This document shows positions 27,403 through 41,215 of a stretch of DNA of 64,000 nt, one piece after another. Source of the DNA: Atopsyche davidsoni (Eukaryota; Arthropoda; Insecta; Trichoptera; Hydrobiosidae). Position numbers and translations under genes: made by a program. Numbering within the stretch: position 1 is the first letter of the stretch; the number at the start of each line of letters is the position of its first letter. The notes beneath the pieces are model-generated. The model worked only from the letters and a program-made list of their open reading frames with translations, was not told where the DNA came from and made no database searches. The stretch is from positions 11,869,001 to 11,933,000 of the forward strand of contig JAILWY010000026.1 in NCBI GenBank assembly GCA_022113835.1, written 5' to 3'.

Positions 27403-29252
27403 GTGAGTATACAACCTTTCATTACATCTAATATACCTACCATTAAGCTAACAGTTACAACCGACTACAAACCTCACAAATAGACAAGCACGTTCTCGCT
27501 TCCGGAGTACTCTTGCAGTGCATCAGGCAGAGGCGACGCGTTCTCCGCCGGTTCTCGCGCCTCGCGCCTCGCTTCCGCAAATTTCGCTAAATTTCCCCAA
27601 ATATCAGCAACTCACGGCGCCTCGCCCCGGGCCGAGCAGTTAACGGTTTAATTACACAAATACCTCGTCGCGCCGGTAACCGATGGCGCCCCGTCCACTA
27701 TTAACTCACCGTAATCTTGGCTGGTGATAATGGAATCCCAGATTAGCGGCGCGCCTCCGCCGCGATGTTTGCCCGATTCGCGCAACATGTGAGGCGGTGA
27801 GATATCCTTTGTGTAATAATCCGGCCCGGCGTGGACTCGCGGGGTGCTCGGGGCCGAGATGGCCTCGCACTTCCCGAAAACGTAGACATGCACTGCCAGA
27901 AACCCTCGCCGCTCGTAACAAACTTTGACGGGTGGATCTCGCATTCACGGCATCTAAATTTTCCGTGACTTGTTCGGCGAATCAATCATATGCAAACCTG
28001 CCCAACTTTGCGCAGTTCGTGTATTAATACTTTGGAAGCGAGAGAACAACCTCTTCTATTTTGGATATATACAACCTTCAGAATAAATTCAACCAACAGT
28101 ATCACGAACCATATTTCATCAAAATTATCTATATGTTTATTTAACTACGATTGTGGTTTTATTTTACCGTTGAGGCTATATATCATTTAATGCTCTGTTT
28201 CAAAATAATTTATTAGTTTTGTGAGTATTTTTGAGCCCAATAATTGTGTAACTTGAACGGTTTCTCGTATAATTATCATTTAGGATGAAGTATTATTAGC
28301 ATTATTCAATATTCATTTCCCGTTGGATCTACCCAGCTCGGTGCATCCGATCACCGGAAAGGGAGGAGCGCTAGGGGCTGTGAGACTTCGTCAGTGCCAC
28401 TCGTTTTATTTACCCAACATGGAGTAAAGTTACGCAATTATAGCTATCATGCATACATTGCTTAAAAACACAGTAACAATATATATAATAGTAACAATAA
28501 ATTCATTAAAATCAGAATAGTGGGTTTAAATTATTTGATGTGTATCATTATACATTAATCTTTTTTTTATGGACTTTACTTTGGGCCTATTCAATTTTTA
28601 ATACTATACTTGATACTAAAAGTTTTATGCATTATTTTAACATCATTTATTTCTTAAAAAGAAAATAAAGTCATTTTTTGACTTAAATTATCTTTTTCTT
28701 TGTTCATACTTCATATTTTTTATTGTTTTGTTTATCTGATTTAGAGCAGTTTTTTTTAATATTACATTGAGCAGTAATAAAAACCACGAAGAAGCTGTAC
28801 ATACCTTCCATAAACTAGGCAGTAAATATGAATCGTATAATTGAATTATGCGAAAAAATAACGAAAATATCCAAATAACTGATAATAAATAATTATTCAA
28901 AATTATCATATTTCTGTTTATACTATGTATGTATTTATTTATTTATAAAACCACATAAACACTCAACAATGCTTTCTCTAGTTCTAAGCTTTATGCATAT
29001 TTAAAAATGAACATTTAAAAATGTATTATTTACAATTTTAAATATACTTTTTGGTCACTTTGGAAATCTATTAAATGCAATATTTTTCATTTTCAGATTG
29101 TCAGACACCCTTATAGACAATCAGTAAATTCGCGATAATGTGATTTCTGCATAGTGACCTTTTATTGTAAATAGCATTTTTAGCGCTCTGCTTGCAATTA
29201 AGAGGTGTGTGTTGGATATCAGGTGTTATAATTGAAGTTGTTATGTTCACAG
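27403..29252 (+). other. Intron
   Basis: This 1.85-kb phase-1 intron runs from GTGAGTAT to TTCACAG. It has a GC-intermediate island at about 27480-27960 with open frames on the minus strand that have no protein character, then AT-rich sequence. I see no gene in it. Confidence 0.8.
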
Positions 29253-29336
29253 GTTTCCCGGCGGCCGCTTACGCCGCGTACGCCGCCGGCCGGGGCTACT
29301 CCGGCTACCCCAGCTTCGGGCTGCCGTACCCCACAG
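29253..29336 (+). CDS. Rbp6: Rbp6 exon: Ala/Tyr/Gly-rich tail
   Basis: The exon follows the acceptor TTCACAG and ends before the donor G|GTAACG. It enters in phase 1, completing a Gly codon with the upstream G, and leaves in phase 1. It encodes FPAAAYAAYAAGRGYSGYP and then SFGLPYPT. The YPxF, AAYA and RGY(S/T)G pattern is the insect counterpart of the vertebrate Musashi segment YPGFQATTYASRSYTG. This tail is low in complexity and lies outside the RNA-binding domains; in vertebrate Musashi the C-terminal half mediates protein contacts such as that with poly(A)-binding protein. GC at third positions is high, as in the other downstream exons. Confidence 0.93.
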
Positions 29337-29458
29337 GTAACGGGCTGGCCGGCCTGCCGCACCCCCTGGGCGCCCTCGGCCCCTTGCTGCCCTGCCACCC
29401 GCTGGAGCACCTGGGGGTGTACGCGGCGGCTAACGTGCACCACGCCATGCACCTGTAG
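29337..29458 (+). CDS. Rbp6: Alternative C-terminal extension by read-through of the 29336 donor
   Basis: The frame continues through the donor as GNGLAGLPHPLGALG and further Leu/Pro/His-rich residues, ending HHAMHL and a TAG at 29456-29458. That is 40 residues after the exon. The donor (GTAACG) is weaker than the others in this gene, which would favour occasional read-through. AATAAA motifs follow at 29675-29680 and 30214-30219. I cannot point to a homologue, so this may simply be a GC-rich intron start. RNA evidence would settle it. Confidence 0.4.
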
Positions 29459-30240
29459 GCGCTCCGCCCCCGCTCCCCCCGCCCGCCCCCGAACCGACCG
29501 ACCGACCAACTGACGAAATAGCTAGGCGGCAATTTTATCACCTACACTTGAAAATTGCTAAACTACACTCAATGACTTATCCACTGACAGGATTTATCTT
29601 TCGCGGCTGCATTGCGAGCTAACTGTGGTGTGTCTGCAATATTCGTAATCACAATGCTTCATGACGTGTATCCTAATAAAAAGGTCGCATTTGTGCCGTT
29701 CTGCTATCCGTTCGTTAATGTGGCTGCGAAGCGATCGTGACCAGAAAATATTTAGAATCATTTTATCTCCATAACCATAAACAATACTTGTAACTCATAT
29801 ATTCAAGAAGATAAAACTACCTATCGCAATTATTAAACGTAACTTAAATAGCCAAGGAGAGATAACTCGGAAAATAGATCTTAAATCTGTCTTTCATTTT
29901 ACCGCGAGACATAAAAGGGCTATCTTTTATATTGGCCATATATGAGAACACATTTTATGATATGCGTTAAATAAACGCATCATCTCTGTGATTTTATCGG
30001 TTATTTTTTAACTACCTAGTTATTGCTAATGGTCAATCCGACAGTGGTTCAAAGTTTTCTGAGAGTAGTTTCCGTTGGGCTAGCAAGATTCAAGTGTAGA
30101 GACCCGTAAATCTACTTCGAATGGCAGACTTGATAACATTTGTTACGACGAAAAGGAATTCTTCATATACCTGAATAATATAGTCGGCAATATTTGCCAC
30201 TCTATATAACTTGAATAAACGAATTCAGCAGTGACTACTG
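29459..30240 (+). other. Possible 3'UTR of a second short isoform
   Basis: Non-repetitive sequence of moderate AT content follows the stop. AATAAA lies at 29675-29680 with T/G-containing sequence after it, and again at 30214-30219. If read-through does not occur, this is the 5' part of the next intron. Confidence 0.3.
29675..29680 (+). terminator. Candidate polyadenylation signal
   Basis: AATAAA lies about 220 bases after the TAG at 29458 and is followed by a TTGTGCCGTT stretch that could act as a downstream element. A second candidate is at 30214-30219. Confidence 0.25.
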
Positions 30241-33200
30241 GACTCGATATTATGTTTCACAGATTTTCAAAAACGCTTTTATGTGTTAAAAGTGCAATGA
30301 CCTTATCATTTTCTTTTAAATTTTATTGTGAAACTCAATTTTTTTTTTTTTATAATTATTTTACCACCCTTATGCGAATAGTTTGCGTTGTCTTTCAAAT
30401 TAAAATAAAATTTGAGCATTAGCACATGTACTTTTTTAATTATTAGAACATTTTCAATTCTTTTGGTTTATTTCTTAATTATTATTTTTAAGACTGCGTA
30501 CATTTTCTGAAATTTGATGGATATTTTTTAACAAAAACTAAGATCCGATTTATTTTTGGAGATTCAACATACTTTATTAAGTAATTTTCAATTTTAAAAT
30601 CTTATCTGCATCTTAATAAAAAAAATAGTAGCCATAAATTTTATAAAAAGCAAAATTTGGTCTTTATATTCATATTTTTCAGAAAAAATACACTGCTTCT
30701 ATTACTAAAAAAAATTTCTTTCAAATATTTTTTACAAAGCAAAAACGTGTTTGCGCGGTCAAGTGTTTCCACACTTACGAACATCGTACTAGGGAGGCCC
30801 CTTTTTTTCTCTTAAAATAAAAAAAACTCTTAGTAATATACTATATCAAAGAAACCTTGCCATTTAAAATTGAATTATAAAAGCTCCATAAACGGTGAGC
30901 GTATTTTCTAAGAACCTATATTATTTTTAATCTGGACAACGAAGTCTGATCAATTACAGAAATTGTTATATTATTTTTAAATATGTCAATTTCATTTAAC
31001 ATAGGCTACATCCTAAATAGTATATTAAAAATCCCAATGCAAAAACGTCACTAATTACAACAAATATTTTGCAGTTTTGTAACTGTACATATATGATAAT
31101 CTTAAATATAGATGGCCTACTGTAATATTGATGCCAGAAATAAAAGCAATAATAATTACTTAAATAACAATTAAATGAATAATTTTGCTATTTTTGAGTT
31201 TGCCGGTTCATTTGTGTTTCCAAATGTTTTAATCTGGGCGGCACTATGATGCTGAGCTCCGCGTGACTGCGTGTGTTGGACGCGTGAGCCCTAATATCAG
31301 GATTGCGTGGAGTTTCAATCGGGCCGCAGATTTCTCAATTCTCCCTAAGTCTATTTTATTTACGAGTAATAGGCAAATTACCGCAAAGGTCATCAAATAA
31401 AATGAAACTTTCAATGGAAGTGGGGAAACCATTTTTAGTGATTACATCGACATTAGCTATAAAAAAATAACACACTTTTAAACCGTAGCACTTCGGGATA
31501 CACCCGAAAAGAACACTTAATATTAATTTATACGTTTCGAAAATACTAAATACAAATTTTTAGTGTCACATATTTGTTTAGTAATAATATTAACAGTTAT
31601 ATTTTTACCAAACTAAGAGTGAAGGACAGGAACCCTTCGGTATTATACAAGTGGTAAATCGGAAGTGTTGCATCAGGCAGTACGAACTTATTACTGGAAA
31701 TGATATCATGAACATCGGTTATCGATTTTAATGGCGTACTTAATAACCTCAAGAAGGCCTCGACGTCCACCGTGCTTCAATGTGAATTTGGGAAACGAAT
31801 GGCGGTCATTAGGACCGATTACGGTATTTCATCACGACGCCGGCCGGGCTGCGGGGGCTGCAGATGCCTGTTGGCCTTCGTTACGGGGACCCGGAAGCGG
31901 AAACGCAATTAGCAGAGGTGATATTGTTTCTCGTGTCGTCCACCACTTGCCGCTAATCTTCCAACTTATTGTTTACCACTGCTAATATAATACTTCGTAT
32001 TTATTGCAATAGCCAATAACATTACTCAGTATTAATATTTTTCGGTATAATTTTTAAATATCACTTCGAGGTAGATACATTCATTGTTTACCGTATAACA
32101 ACAAGTTCTTGTTAATAAACTAGGTATAAAATATAAAAGTAATCTTTGTAGAATTGAATAAGTATAATTTTCCTTAGGCTATTGCATTAAAGATCTAGAT
32201 AGGTTCATTCACAGACGATTGAAACCCGTCGTTTTCCAAAGCACGAATGATATCATCACTATTTATAGTATAATATAATATTAAACCTTCATACATACCT
32301 CCGTTGATAGAGTGTGTCGTTTAGATAAAGCCTATAAAAGGCCTCTGTACCGATAATACTAACTTTGTAGAATCTTCCGTTTTAGTTAGTCTAGATTAAA
32401 TTCAAAATTTTCAAAGTAGATTCGTCGGTATTATCAGACTTTCTGCGTAATAAGTGTTAAGTAAAATTTTAGATAACTAATTATTACAAGCTAGGTATTA
32501 AATTTCTCGTTCCGCTTGAACCTAAACATAATAGACGCGTGTCTTTAAAGGCATTAAGGATAGATGTTAAATAGGTTAGGAAAGCGTTGCAGCCCGCTCG
32601 GTGTTCACGTAGGCGTACGTACCTCACCCCGGAACCACCCCGGGCGAGATTTAACGTATTTCACATTCTCCCTCAATTAAAACCTTTATGAACTAGAGTA
32701 GAGACTTGATATAATGACATTCTAATATTGTCTTGCGTGTCAAGCCATCGGCGCAAAAGCTATTCGGGAACCTCCAGTCGTGTCGCGAGCAGCCTCCTCC
32801 CTCTCCCTTCTCCCGGCGCGGCGCACCCGAGAGGAATGTCCGCGGGCGATTAATACACCTTAGGAGTATTTTTTCTCCATTACAGTTTTCATAAATCATC
32901 GGCGTTGCCAGTTTGACTGCCAGGCCGGGCCCTCTCGCGAGTAATTGGGTGGCCCATGATTTATACAGCCGCCGGTGGTCTCAACAGCCTCGTGCGGCCG
33001 CCTCGGGAGTAATAGGAAATCAATTCATGCTCCCGAATATAAAATATATATCACACATTTTGGCCAGCTATTACATCACGTGTACTGATAAAAATTACAC
33101 GTGTGTGAAATTTCCCAATAACAGATTTCATTTGGAGTAATTATTTTACCAGCGAGCTCTCAATAAATACGTTGAAGGGATTGATGTTCGCATTTGCACT

Positions 33201-36200
33201 TTGGTGTGCATGTTGAAACTCTGCGGTTTTTAAATATGAAATTTAAGATAAAATGAGTCCCGGTCAGCGCGCTGTCCGACTCCTCGGGCGGAATTGATCA
33301 AAAGTCTCTGCCGCGATTCTCACGGTCCGTGTAAACAGGCCGCCTTATACAAATCTCACATAAACCTTTACCGTGTAATACAATCGCCCCCTATAATAAT
33401 TAATAACAGGTCATTTGTTAGTGTCACGTCCCGCAGCCTATCGCCGGCTCGCTCTCTCCCGCGCGGCCTGCGGTCCCGACTCTCTCTCTCCCTCTCTCCC
33501 GCTCTCCGCCGGCCGAATCGCTTACGAGCTTGACAAAAAAAAAAAACGGACGCCGGGAAATTTGGACAAAAACATTAAACCGAGAAAAACAATGCCGAAT
33601 AAAAATGTTTTTAGAGTCTACACATTACTCTCAATGAAAAGAAAACGATACGAAGTAAATATATTTCTAAGCGCTTTTTAAAGCGCGTCCCGCAGCAGTC
33701 TCGACTTTAAAATATCACAAAAGTTCCATTCCTGGCGGAGCCGCTCCGTGACGTTTCATTAACTTTGAATTCCGCCGGCGCCGCTCGCCGCATCTGAAAA
33801 CCTATCGGGGGAGCGGCCATTTTTTTATAATTACGGCAGTCGCAACAGAAAGTCCATATGTTCCAGTCGACTGCTCGTAAATCAATGCAACTCATTTCTG
33901 CACTATTAAAAGTGAGCGCCCTCCCCTCCGCACCCCCTCCGCGCCCTTCTCCGCCCCCACTCGGCTCTCGGCGATTTTGTTCCTAAACGACTTATGTTTC
34001 CCGCTACCCTCAGACAAATGACGTAGTGTTATTGCCAGAGCGGTTACAATATTGTGCCATGTTTTGACACAAAAGACTTATATAAGAATGTAATGTCGTC
34101 GTGTACTAATATAATATAAAAAAACATAGTATAGTATAACATGTAACGTTTCACTAGACGGATTATAGAAATTATCGTCGCTAATCTTTATATCACTCGT
34201 TAATTCTCAGAGCACCGATATTTCTTCGGATGACTCGGCGTCAATCGTGATTTTTCGTTTTCGTCGCGAGTAGTGAGCGAGCATCGCCGTCTCTTCTAGC
34301 GCAGGTCGTACGTTTCTTTTGACAACGCTTAGGTTTGTTTAGACGTCTTTAGCATCTTGGTAATATTGTATTTAGTGTATCGTTTTAGTAAAATATCTAC
34401 ATATCTCACAAATCATAACGAGCTTTTATGAAATAAATTTCAATTTATTTTTAGCTAAATTGATTTCTCGTGCGAGAATTAAATTTAATTTTAACCACGA
34501 AATGTAATCGGTTTTGCGCATCGCCGCAATATCACTGAAAGTTGTCCAGTTCCGTTTTTGCAGTTTGAATGTCTCGTATGGCTTGTTCGCACTGCCATGC
34601 TGAACATCCGGAATTCTGTCCTCTTCGTTAGATGAAATCTAAATTATGTCAAACTGCAATGACGCACAGGGCCTCTGCAAATCTTAAAGGATAATATCGT
34701 ACACGAATCCTTACAAAAATTAATAATTACCTTAAAATAAAGAATACAGCTTGCGCGACGAGCGCGATATGAATATTTATACTATAAAGTATTTTTTTAT
34801 TTCATATTCAGAAAAGTCTGTTTGTATAATTTTAAATGACGTCGTTACGCTTATTTTCCATGAAACGCATCGTTTTAAGTATGTAATCGAGATAATCTAA
34901 AGTAAATCTATGCAGTGTCGCGGGTGCAGTAGAGAGTAGAGGACTCGACTCATCCCGACCCCCGTATACTTCTCTCGCTACCGTCCCGGCTCCATCCAGC
35001 TCGTGTTAGACATGTAATTGTAAGTTTCCCCCGCCGCTCCCGGCCGACCTGGAGAGGGACCGACCTGGACGCGCTCTGCTCGTTCCCGCGGAGTAGACGG
35101 TTCGGTTCCTCTGCCCTGGGTTCCGCCGGTCGCGCGGTCGCTTCCTTCTCCAGGGGAGGCGGGAGTCGCGTCCTCGGACGGCCGGTGTCTCCTGGGGACT
35201 ATTTGAACGTGGCCGCCATGGAGCAGACGTCCCGAGCTCGTCTCGCGCCCGAAGATCTCCGAGCGCTCGGCGTCTCTCTCGAGCGATCGAATCTCTGAGT
35301 TTTCGAAAGTCATATTACAGCCGGAAACGAATTTAAAGTTTTTCCGGTCAAGTTATGGACCGTCGATTTCCGAGTGTGAAACATAAAACGAGCCTTTTCG
35401 CGTGATTTATTTGAACCCTGTTAACTTTCGAAATTCAGCAGAGTTCTCCAGCCTTCGAAAACGAATATAACATATGTTCCGAATTGTAAATGTATATATA
35501 CCTAATTATTTATTGTTATTTTTTTATATTATGCAAAAATTATAAATTTAAATTTACTATTATGTAATAAATATTGAAATTTTTAACGTAAAAATTACTT
35601 CATTGTGTTAACGCTACGATGTCTCCACCCAGGTGAAATGTTTATAATGCACCTATATTTAAAGTACTTTAAAATCTTTGCATTAATGATTACAGTAATT
35701 CTTACGTCATCCGAGTGAACTACAAAGCTGAATAAATCCTCTACCCACTAAGAAGAGCCTCTAAAATATGTAATAACTTCAAAATGGCCATCACCAGAAT
35801 GATTAGTGTATTGAATATTACTTAAGGTTAATTGAAATAAGTAATCGTAAGCACCCACATTGTTGAAATATTGATATAACATTAAAAGTAAATCCGGTCG
35901 CTTTTCTGCTGACGCCCTTGCGTGCGGAATAAAAAATATTTTTACTTTAAAAAGGTTTTTTGGCGAAAACTCCACAAATATAGCAAAACGTCAAAAGTAT
36001 CGGTTCGGATCCGAGGGCGGGTGACACGGTGCCCGGTCAGGGCGGCCCGCGCCTGTGACGCCAGAGCCTCAACTCGCCTCGACATCGAAGCGCGAGCCCC
36101 AGGAACTCGATGGAGAGTGAAGGGTGGAGAGTGGAGAGTGGAGAGAGGAGAGGGGACTCGCGCGGCAGATGCGGGCGAGGGGGGCTCGTCGCAGGCCCCG

Positions 36201-39200
36201 CCGGGCAGGGCGCCGAGCCCGTGGCGGGGGCCTAGTCCGTTAGCTTCCTCGCGCGCTCCGAGTCGCGCGTCCTGAGCGGTTAGAACGTCAGCTCGTCGGG
36301 AAAGCTCCGGCTCGTTTAAGCCGACCGCGATCGTTTAGGCCCGAGATGAAACCTGTACCGATAATGTGATTATGTTACTAGTTTTAAGCGATTCGAATAC
36401 ACCGATCATTGCGACATAACTGTCTATGCATATATGGTATATACATTAATATAAAGTCAAATGATGCTTGTAAAAAATAAATTTGATAAAACCCGACTGT
36501 GTTGTTACGACCGACAACGACTGACCTCGCGCGTCCCTCCCGCCCGGCAGAGGTTGCTAGGCCCGCGACTGTATCTGACTCATCCGTGCTCGCAGGCTCG
36601 TGGTGCTGCGCTGACCGCCGCCCCGCCCCGCGCCTCCCTCACGGTAAGACGCCTTCGCCCCCGGGCGCGGACGGTCTCCTCGAGCCCTCTGTATTGCAAT
36701 TACTTCTTTTCGTAATGAGCATTAGCTGTAGGTCTCTAGTTTAATATCTGTATCGATAGTGTCGTGAAGAACCTCCTCGGGCGCTGAGTTTACACATTAC
36801 GAGTATAGAGGACGGTCCGCGAGGTGAAGCAGTGCCGAAGTTCCGCCCCGCTCGGCGCCATTAGCCGCGCGGACTTCCTCCGCGATACCATCACACTAAT
36901 TACACATTTAGCGGCTAAACTCGATATGTATTTCGTACGACAGCCCCACACCCACTCATAGTAAAATTTGTGTAATTTTGTATAACGATTTGATCTAACG
37001 ATGTAGTTTTAACGATATTAATGTGTTAGAGCACCGTAAACTCAGGCCTGTTACACTAAAGGCCGTCTGTACATTTGACACTCCTATGTAAATACTGATC
37101 GACACCTACGTCATAGTTTAGTGCTTGATGTAATGTTTAGCGAACGGTGTCCATTTTTCCTACTAAAGCGGTAGATGTTTTGAGCGAGGTTATACTATAG
37201 TGACATAGAAGAAAGTTGTACACAATCTCCTAGTCGTTCATGAGCATTTTACTTAGTTTCTTGCGGGGAAAGGTGATCGATGAGGGTTGTGCCTGGATGG
37301 GTCAGATTATATTTAATATTTCATTATTTAGCTCTACTAATGTGAGTGCTGTTTACCTCTATTGGATGTAAGAGGCGTGAGTTTGTAGAGATCCATCACG
37401 GTGAATGAAATTAAAATTGATTTCTTCAGAACGGTTTCTAGCGTTTACTGAAAAATAGAAGTCGTTCCAGAAACTCATTTTTCATTTCGTTCGCGCGTGT
37501 TTACTTCGTTAGCTTAGCAACCGTAACTGCCGTTCCCTTCTTCCCGGTAGGATCTATAAAGACCATGTAGTTGTTTGTGAGTCCATTCTATCGATTGTTG
37601 GTGAAATTAAATACGATGCTCTGTTGTCACTCGATAACTCTATCGATGTAAGAATTGAAAAGTCACACATCATAATTGACAGTACATATTCAGCCTATCG
37701 AGATCATCAATACAGCACATATACAAGTTTCCACTTTAAATATTTTGACTGAGTCACATCAGAACAGAACACACCTTGAAACACGATAAAGAGAAGCACG
37801 GACAGATACACCGTAGGCTGTACAGCGTGCACGCAAGTAACGAGTCAATAGGTCTGAGTTGACCGACAAGTGACAAACGAGAGGAACAGCGAGAGCAAAT
37901 GCGGAGATGCAGCAGTCCGTTGCTCGGGCCGAGTCTCGCACAGACCGAGGGCGAGTAACAAACCCTATATATTTATTTACCTACTCAAAGCATCAGTTTT
38001 ATGTCTTCATATATGTTGTGTTATAGGAAACCTTTAGTACTCTGAGTACCTGAGCGCCATTTGATAGTTAGATACCGTGTTTACTTAGTCATAAATATTT
38101 TTGGCGTGTTTTAGAAATAAATATCTCGCATAGAATAATCGTTACGGTACATTTGCTGATAGACGCTGTATTCGGTAGTTACACATCACTAGCTTAGAGG
38201 CTCTCGGGTCTTAAATTTTTCCAACATGATACTAGAATAGAAAACAATATTCTTAGAATCTTGACACACATACTAGATCGAAATTTCCGTCGAGTAGAAA
38301 CATAAACTCAAAATTAAAAAAGCATGAATATGGTATTTACTTTTTAAAAACTATTGTACTCAGCTCTAAAAAATATTTTCATTCAACTAAACACTTCGCT
38401 AATTTGAATTTAACTAAAAAATCGTTTTTTTTTTACAATTACACTAAAATATAAAAACACTTGAATACTTATTCTAAATAAAAATTTATCTCGATCGAAC
38501 TTTGGCTTATTACATTTTTTTTTTTCATATACCATACCGTAGATATAATGAAATACTTAATGCGAATATATTATATATTTATTTATAATGGATTTATTTT
38601 AGACATTTTCTTAGTTGTAAGCGTTTATATCGACAATTATATTTGAAATATTATTATATTATAACTAGTGTAAGAGAATATTAACCTGACCCCTTGGGTG
38701 GTGCAATCTGGCCTTTTTATTACTTAATCTAGAATAGTTTTTAAGCCAAAAGAATGATAACAGAAAACAGCCCGCCTACTATGGCATGCTTCTCAATTCT
38801 GCTATAATTCTTTTGCTGGTGTAATTTATTTTTTACTATGTAATTTTCCTTGCGAATGTTCATATAACATTTCAATATGGATTTTTTAGTAATTTTTAGA
38901 ATAAAATCGATAAACCAGAGTAGGTTTGGTTTTTGTCGTGGAAATATGTTATTCTAATAAAATATGTAGGCATATAATTATTTTTACAATAGCTTTTGTA
39001 GAAGCTGTTTTATATTATATTTATCTGTATTTAAAAAAGTCTCCTCCGTGACTTGCAGATTAACAAAAATTATTGTAATCTAAAAATATAACTATAAATT
39101 TATTTTTAACCATCATTCAAAATGAGTAGCCTAATGTAATTTCTAGAAAAGAATAAAAGAAAGCATAGTGTATTTTGTTTTTTACAATCTAGTCTACAGC

Positions 39201-41149
39201 GTACAAACTTTTAAGTCTATAAAATAGTCTAGACAAATAAATAAACCATACAGTTTTCGAGTATTCTGATTTTTTAGATTACTTAGCGAGTTCTTTGCAA
39301 TAAGCAATCGAATTTATAACATTTTTATATAATAGTGTGTGTCTGGTGTAACTATTGTTTTGTTGTTTTTCTAACTAACATTTTCTATAACCACCCTGTC
39401 GCCCTACCAATGTGTCCACAATAAAACATGTATTCATATTATTATGTAAATTTTGTCTGCCTGTGCTCTGTGCAAGTTTCGTGTTTGCGTCCAAAAATGT
39501 TCATTGCATTTTGTTTAACAAAACTGATCATATTCGTAGTTTTCTGAAACGCACCGGCTTCGGTCAGGCCTTGAGCGGGAGCACCTCAGCATCGACGCAG
39601 AGCGTTAGTCTCTCCGGTAAACTTGCATCGCTTGATATTGGTCTTTTTTTATATTTTGTTTATGTTTTGAGACGAATCCTTAGACTTAGTCTGTAGTTGT
39701 CGATCACCCCGCTTTAGCGCCCGCCCCCGCCTGCGACTGCACGTGACGTCACGGCGGCGGCTCCGCTCAATCTGCAATCGAGATTATCGACGGCGTGAGT
39801 TATTGATGGCGGCTATTAAAAACGCGTTCGACTCGCCGAGTCGGGAACTGTTTACCGCTAAATGGATTCCGGCCGCGCGCGCCGTCCGCGCCGCCTCCAT
39901 ATATCACAGCCGCCTCTCGCCTCGCCTCCGAAGACCTCAGGAATTCAGTATCCGATATCGTTTATATTAAACAAAAAAACTTGTCTGCTCGGTGATGGAT
40001 AGTGTGCTTGTAAAAACCCTCGGCCGCGGGTAGCTCGGGATGTACCATAATATTACCCGATAAATCGTCATAAGAAATGTTTCCCGAAAAGTGAATGCTG
40101 TTGATTTTCAATACAAGTGAACATGAAAATCATCAGCAATCATGTTAAATCTTTATGAGTATTGAGAACATATATAATAAAATAAATGATCAAGGATAGA
40201 AAAACATTTTTTGTTAATTTTGTCAGTTGATTGTATTATTATTAGCTAAGCATTATGCCTGACAATGCATTCTCCTATTTATTGAAATATAGCATGACAT
40301 CGATCCATCGAATATAAATAAAACCAAAACAATCCACCAAACGATATCGATTCTGTTCGCGTCCGACTTTCATTTCTTTTTAATAGTGTAATGGGATTCC
40401 AAAGGTTTATATATGGTGTACACCACAGCCCACAGGGTGCTGATCCACCCGCCTTCGCATCAATCATCCCCGACCGATAGCCGCCCTTTCCGCTATCCTC
40501 GCCCCTCCCCCGTGTTAAACGATTCGATTAATAGTCTTCCAAGAGGACCGGAGCCGCAAAACAAAGCTAATCATTACATTTGAAAACTTCGATTTATATC
40601 CTTCCAGAGCGAACTCGCCCGACCGGCCGCTTTGATTCGTCGAGAGGTCTGTCGGGAGCTCTACTTTCATCACCGCTACCAGTTGTTCACATGATTCCTT
40701 GTGAATAAAACAAATCGACTGGACTCAATGCTTTGCATCTTCTTCCAAGTATTCGAAGGCTTTTCATAAAGCGGAACAGATCGCCGCTTTTTCAGATCCG
40801 CGGAACAGATCCGGTACAAACACATGGCACTCGCACACGGCACGATTATCGAATTGCAAATGATGAATGTCCATCTTCCCGATGATCTCACTCATTGCTC
40901 CTCACGCCGCCCGCGTTGCCGCGCGGGCGCTCCCGCTCCGGGAGTGCTCCTCTCGCAGCTCTCGGGGCCGCTCCGAGAGCCGGATCGGATCCGACGAGAC
41001 GGTAATGATCTTTGATTACTTTGAACCGCGGATCGGGACGATACATAAGAGCGGCGCGGCCAACCGTAAGTACCCGAGGTGACGCATTGGTAGGGCCGTA
41101 CGGTGGAGGCAGCTCGCCTGCCCTTGAGTGACCTTGTCGTGTTTTGCAG
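30241..41149 (+). other. Long intron, with a 4-kb GC-intermediate block
   Basis: Most of the 11.8-kb intron lies here. It is AT-rich at both ends, but about 32570-33990 and 34200-38300 are less AT-rich and free of obvious repeats except a GGAGAGT-like purine run (36108-36155). Such blocks could be conserved regulatory sequence or unannotated transcript. Possible exon-like pieces with good splice sites (36551-36643, 39581-39619, 40960-41066) were examined; none gave a convincing homologous frame. The intron ends at the acceptor TTTTGCAG. Confidence 0.65.
36551..36643 (+). other. Exon-like segment of uncertain status
   Basis: A CAG acceptor (36550, or alternatively 36595) and a good donor (ACG|GTAAGAC) bracket 93 or 48 nt. 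Both lengths are compatible with phase 1 in and out between exons 29336 and 41150, with no stop in that frame. The peptide (EVARPATVSDSSVLAG then a Cys/Arg/Pro-rich end) shows no family resemblance that I recognise, and the polypyrimidine tracts are poor. Confidence 0.15.
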
Positions 41150-41215
41150 TGGACCTCACCAACGGCCAGCTCACCCCCAACAACAACACGCCGCTCCTCG
41201 CGCAGGCGCTCTCAG
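41150..41215 (+). CDS. Rbp6: Rbp6 exon: TNGQLTPNNNTPLLAQALS segment
   Basis: The exon lies between GTTTTGCAG and the donor CAG|GTAACAC. It starts with TG, which completes a Val codon with the G from 29336, and ends on the G of another Val codon. It encodes VDLTNGQLTPNNNT followed by PLLAQALS. The 66-nt length is a multiple of three and phases are symmetric, so the exon can be skipped without a frameshift. The peptide is polar and Asn/Gln-rich, unlike the Ala-rich exons around it, and contains a short hydrophobic LLAQAL. Position and phase place it in the variable Musashi tail. The frame also stays open through the donor to a stop ending at 41343, but that extension is Arg/Pro-rich without family features. 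Confidence 0.85.

Noticed and set aside
34978..35313. 111-codon minus-strand open frame
   Set aside because: Arg/Ser/Gly-rich with no recognisable domain, and no matching plus-strand explanation beyond GC content. Not supportable as a gene.
39581..39619. Exon-like piece encoding ALSGSTSASTQSV between CAG and GGTAAAC
   Set aside because: The phase required by the neighbouring Rbp6 exons gives a stop codon; the open phase does not fit.
40960..41066. Exon-like piece with a good acceptor and a GTAAGT donor just before exon 41150
   Set aside because: In the phase set by exon 29336 it meets a stop; no homologous peptide.
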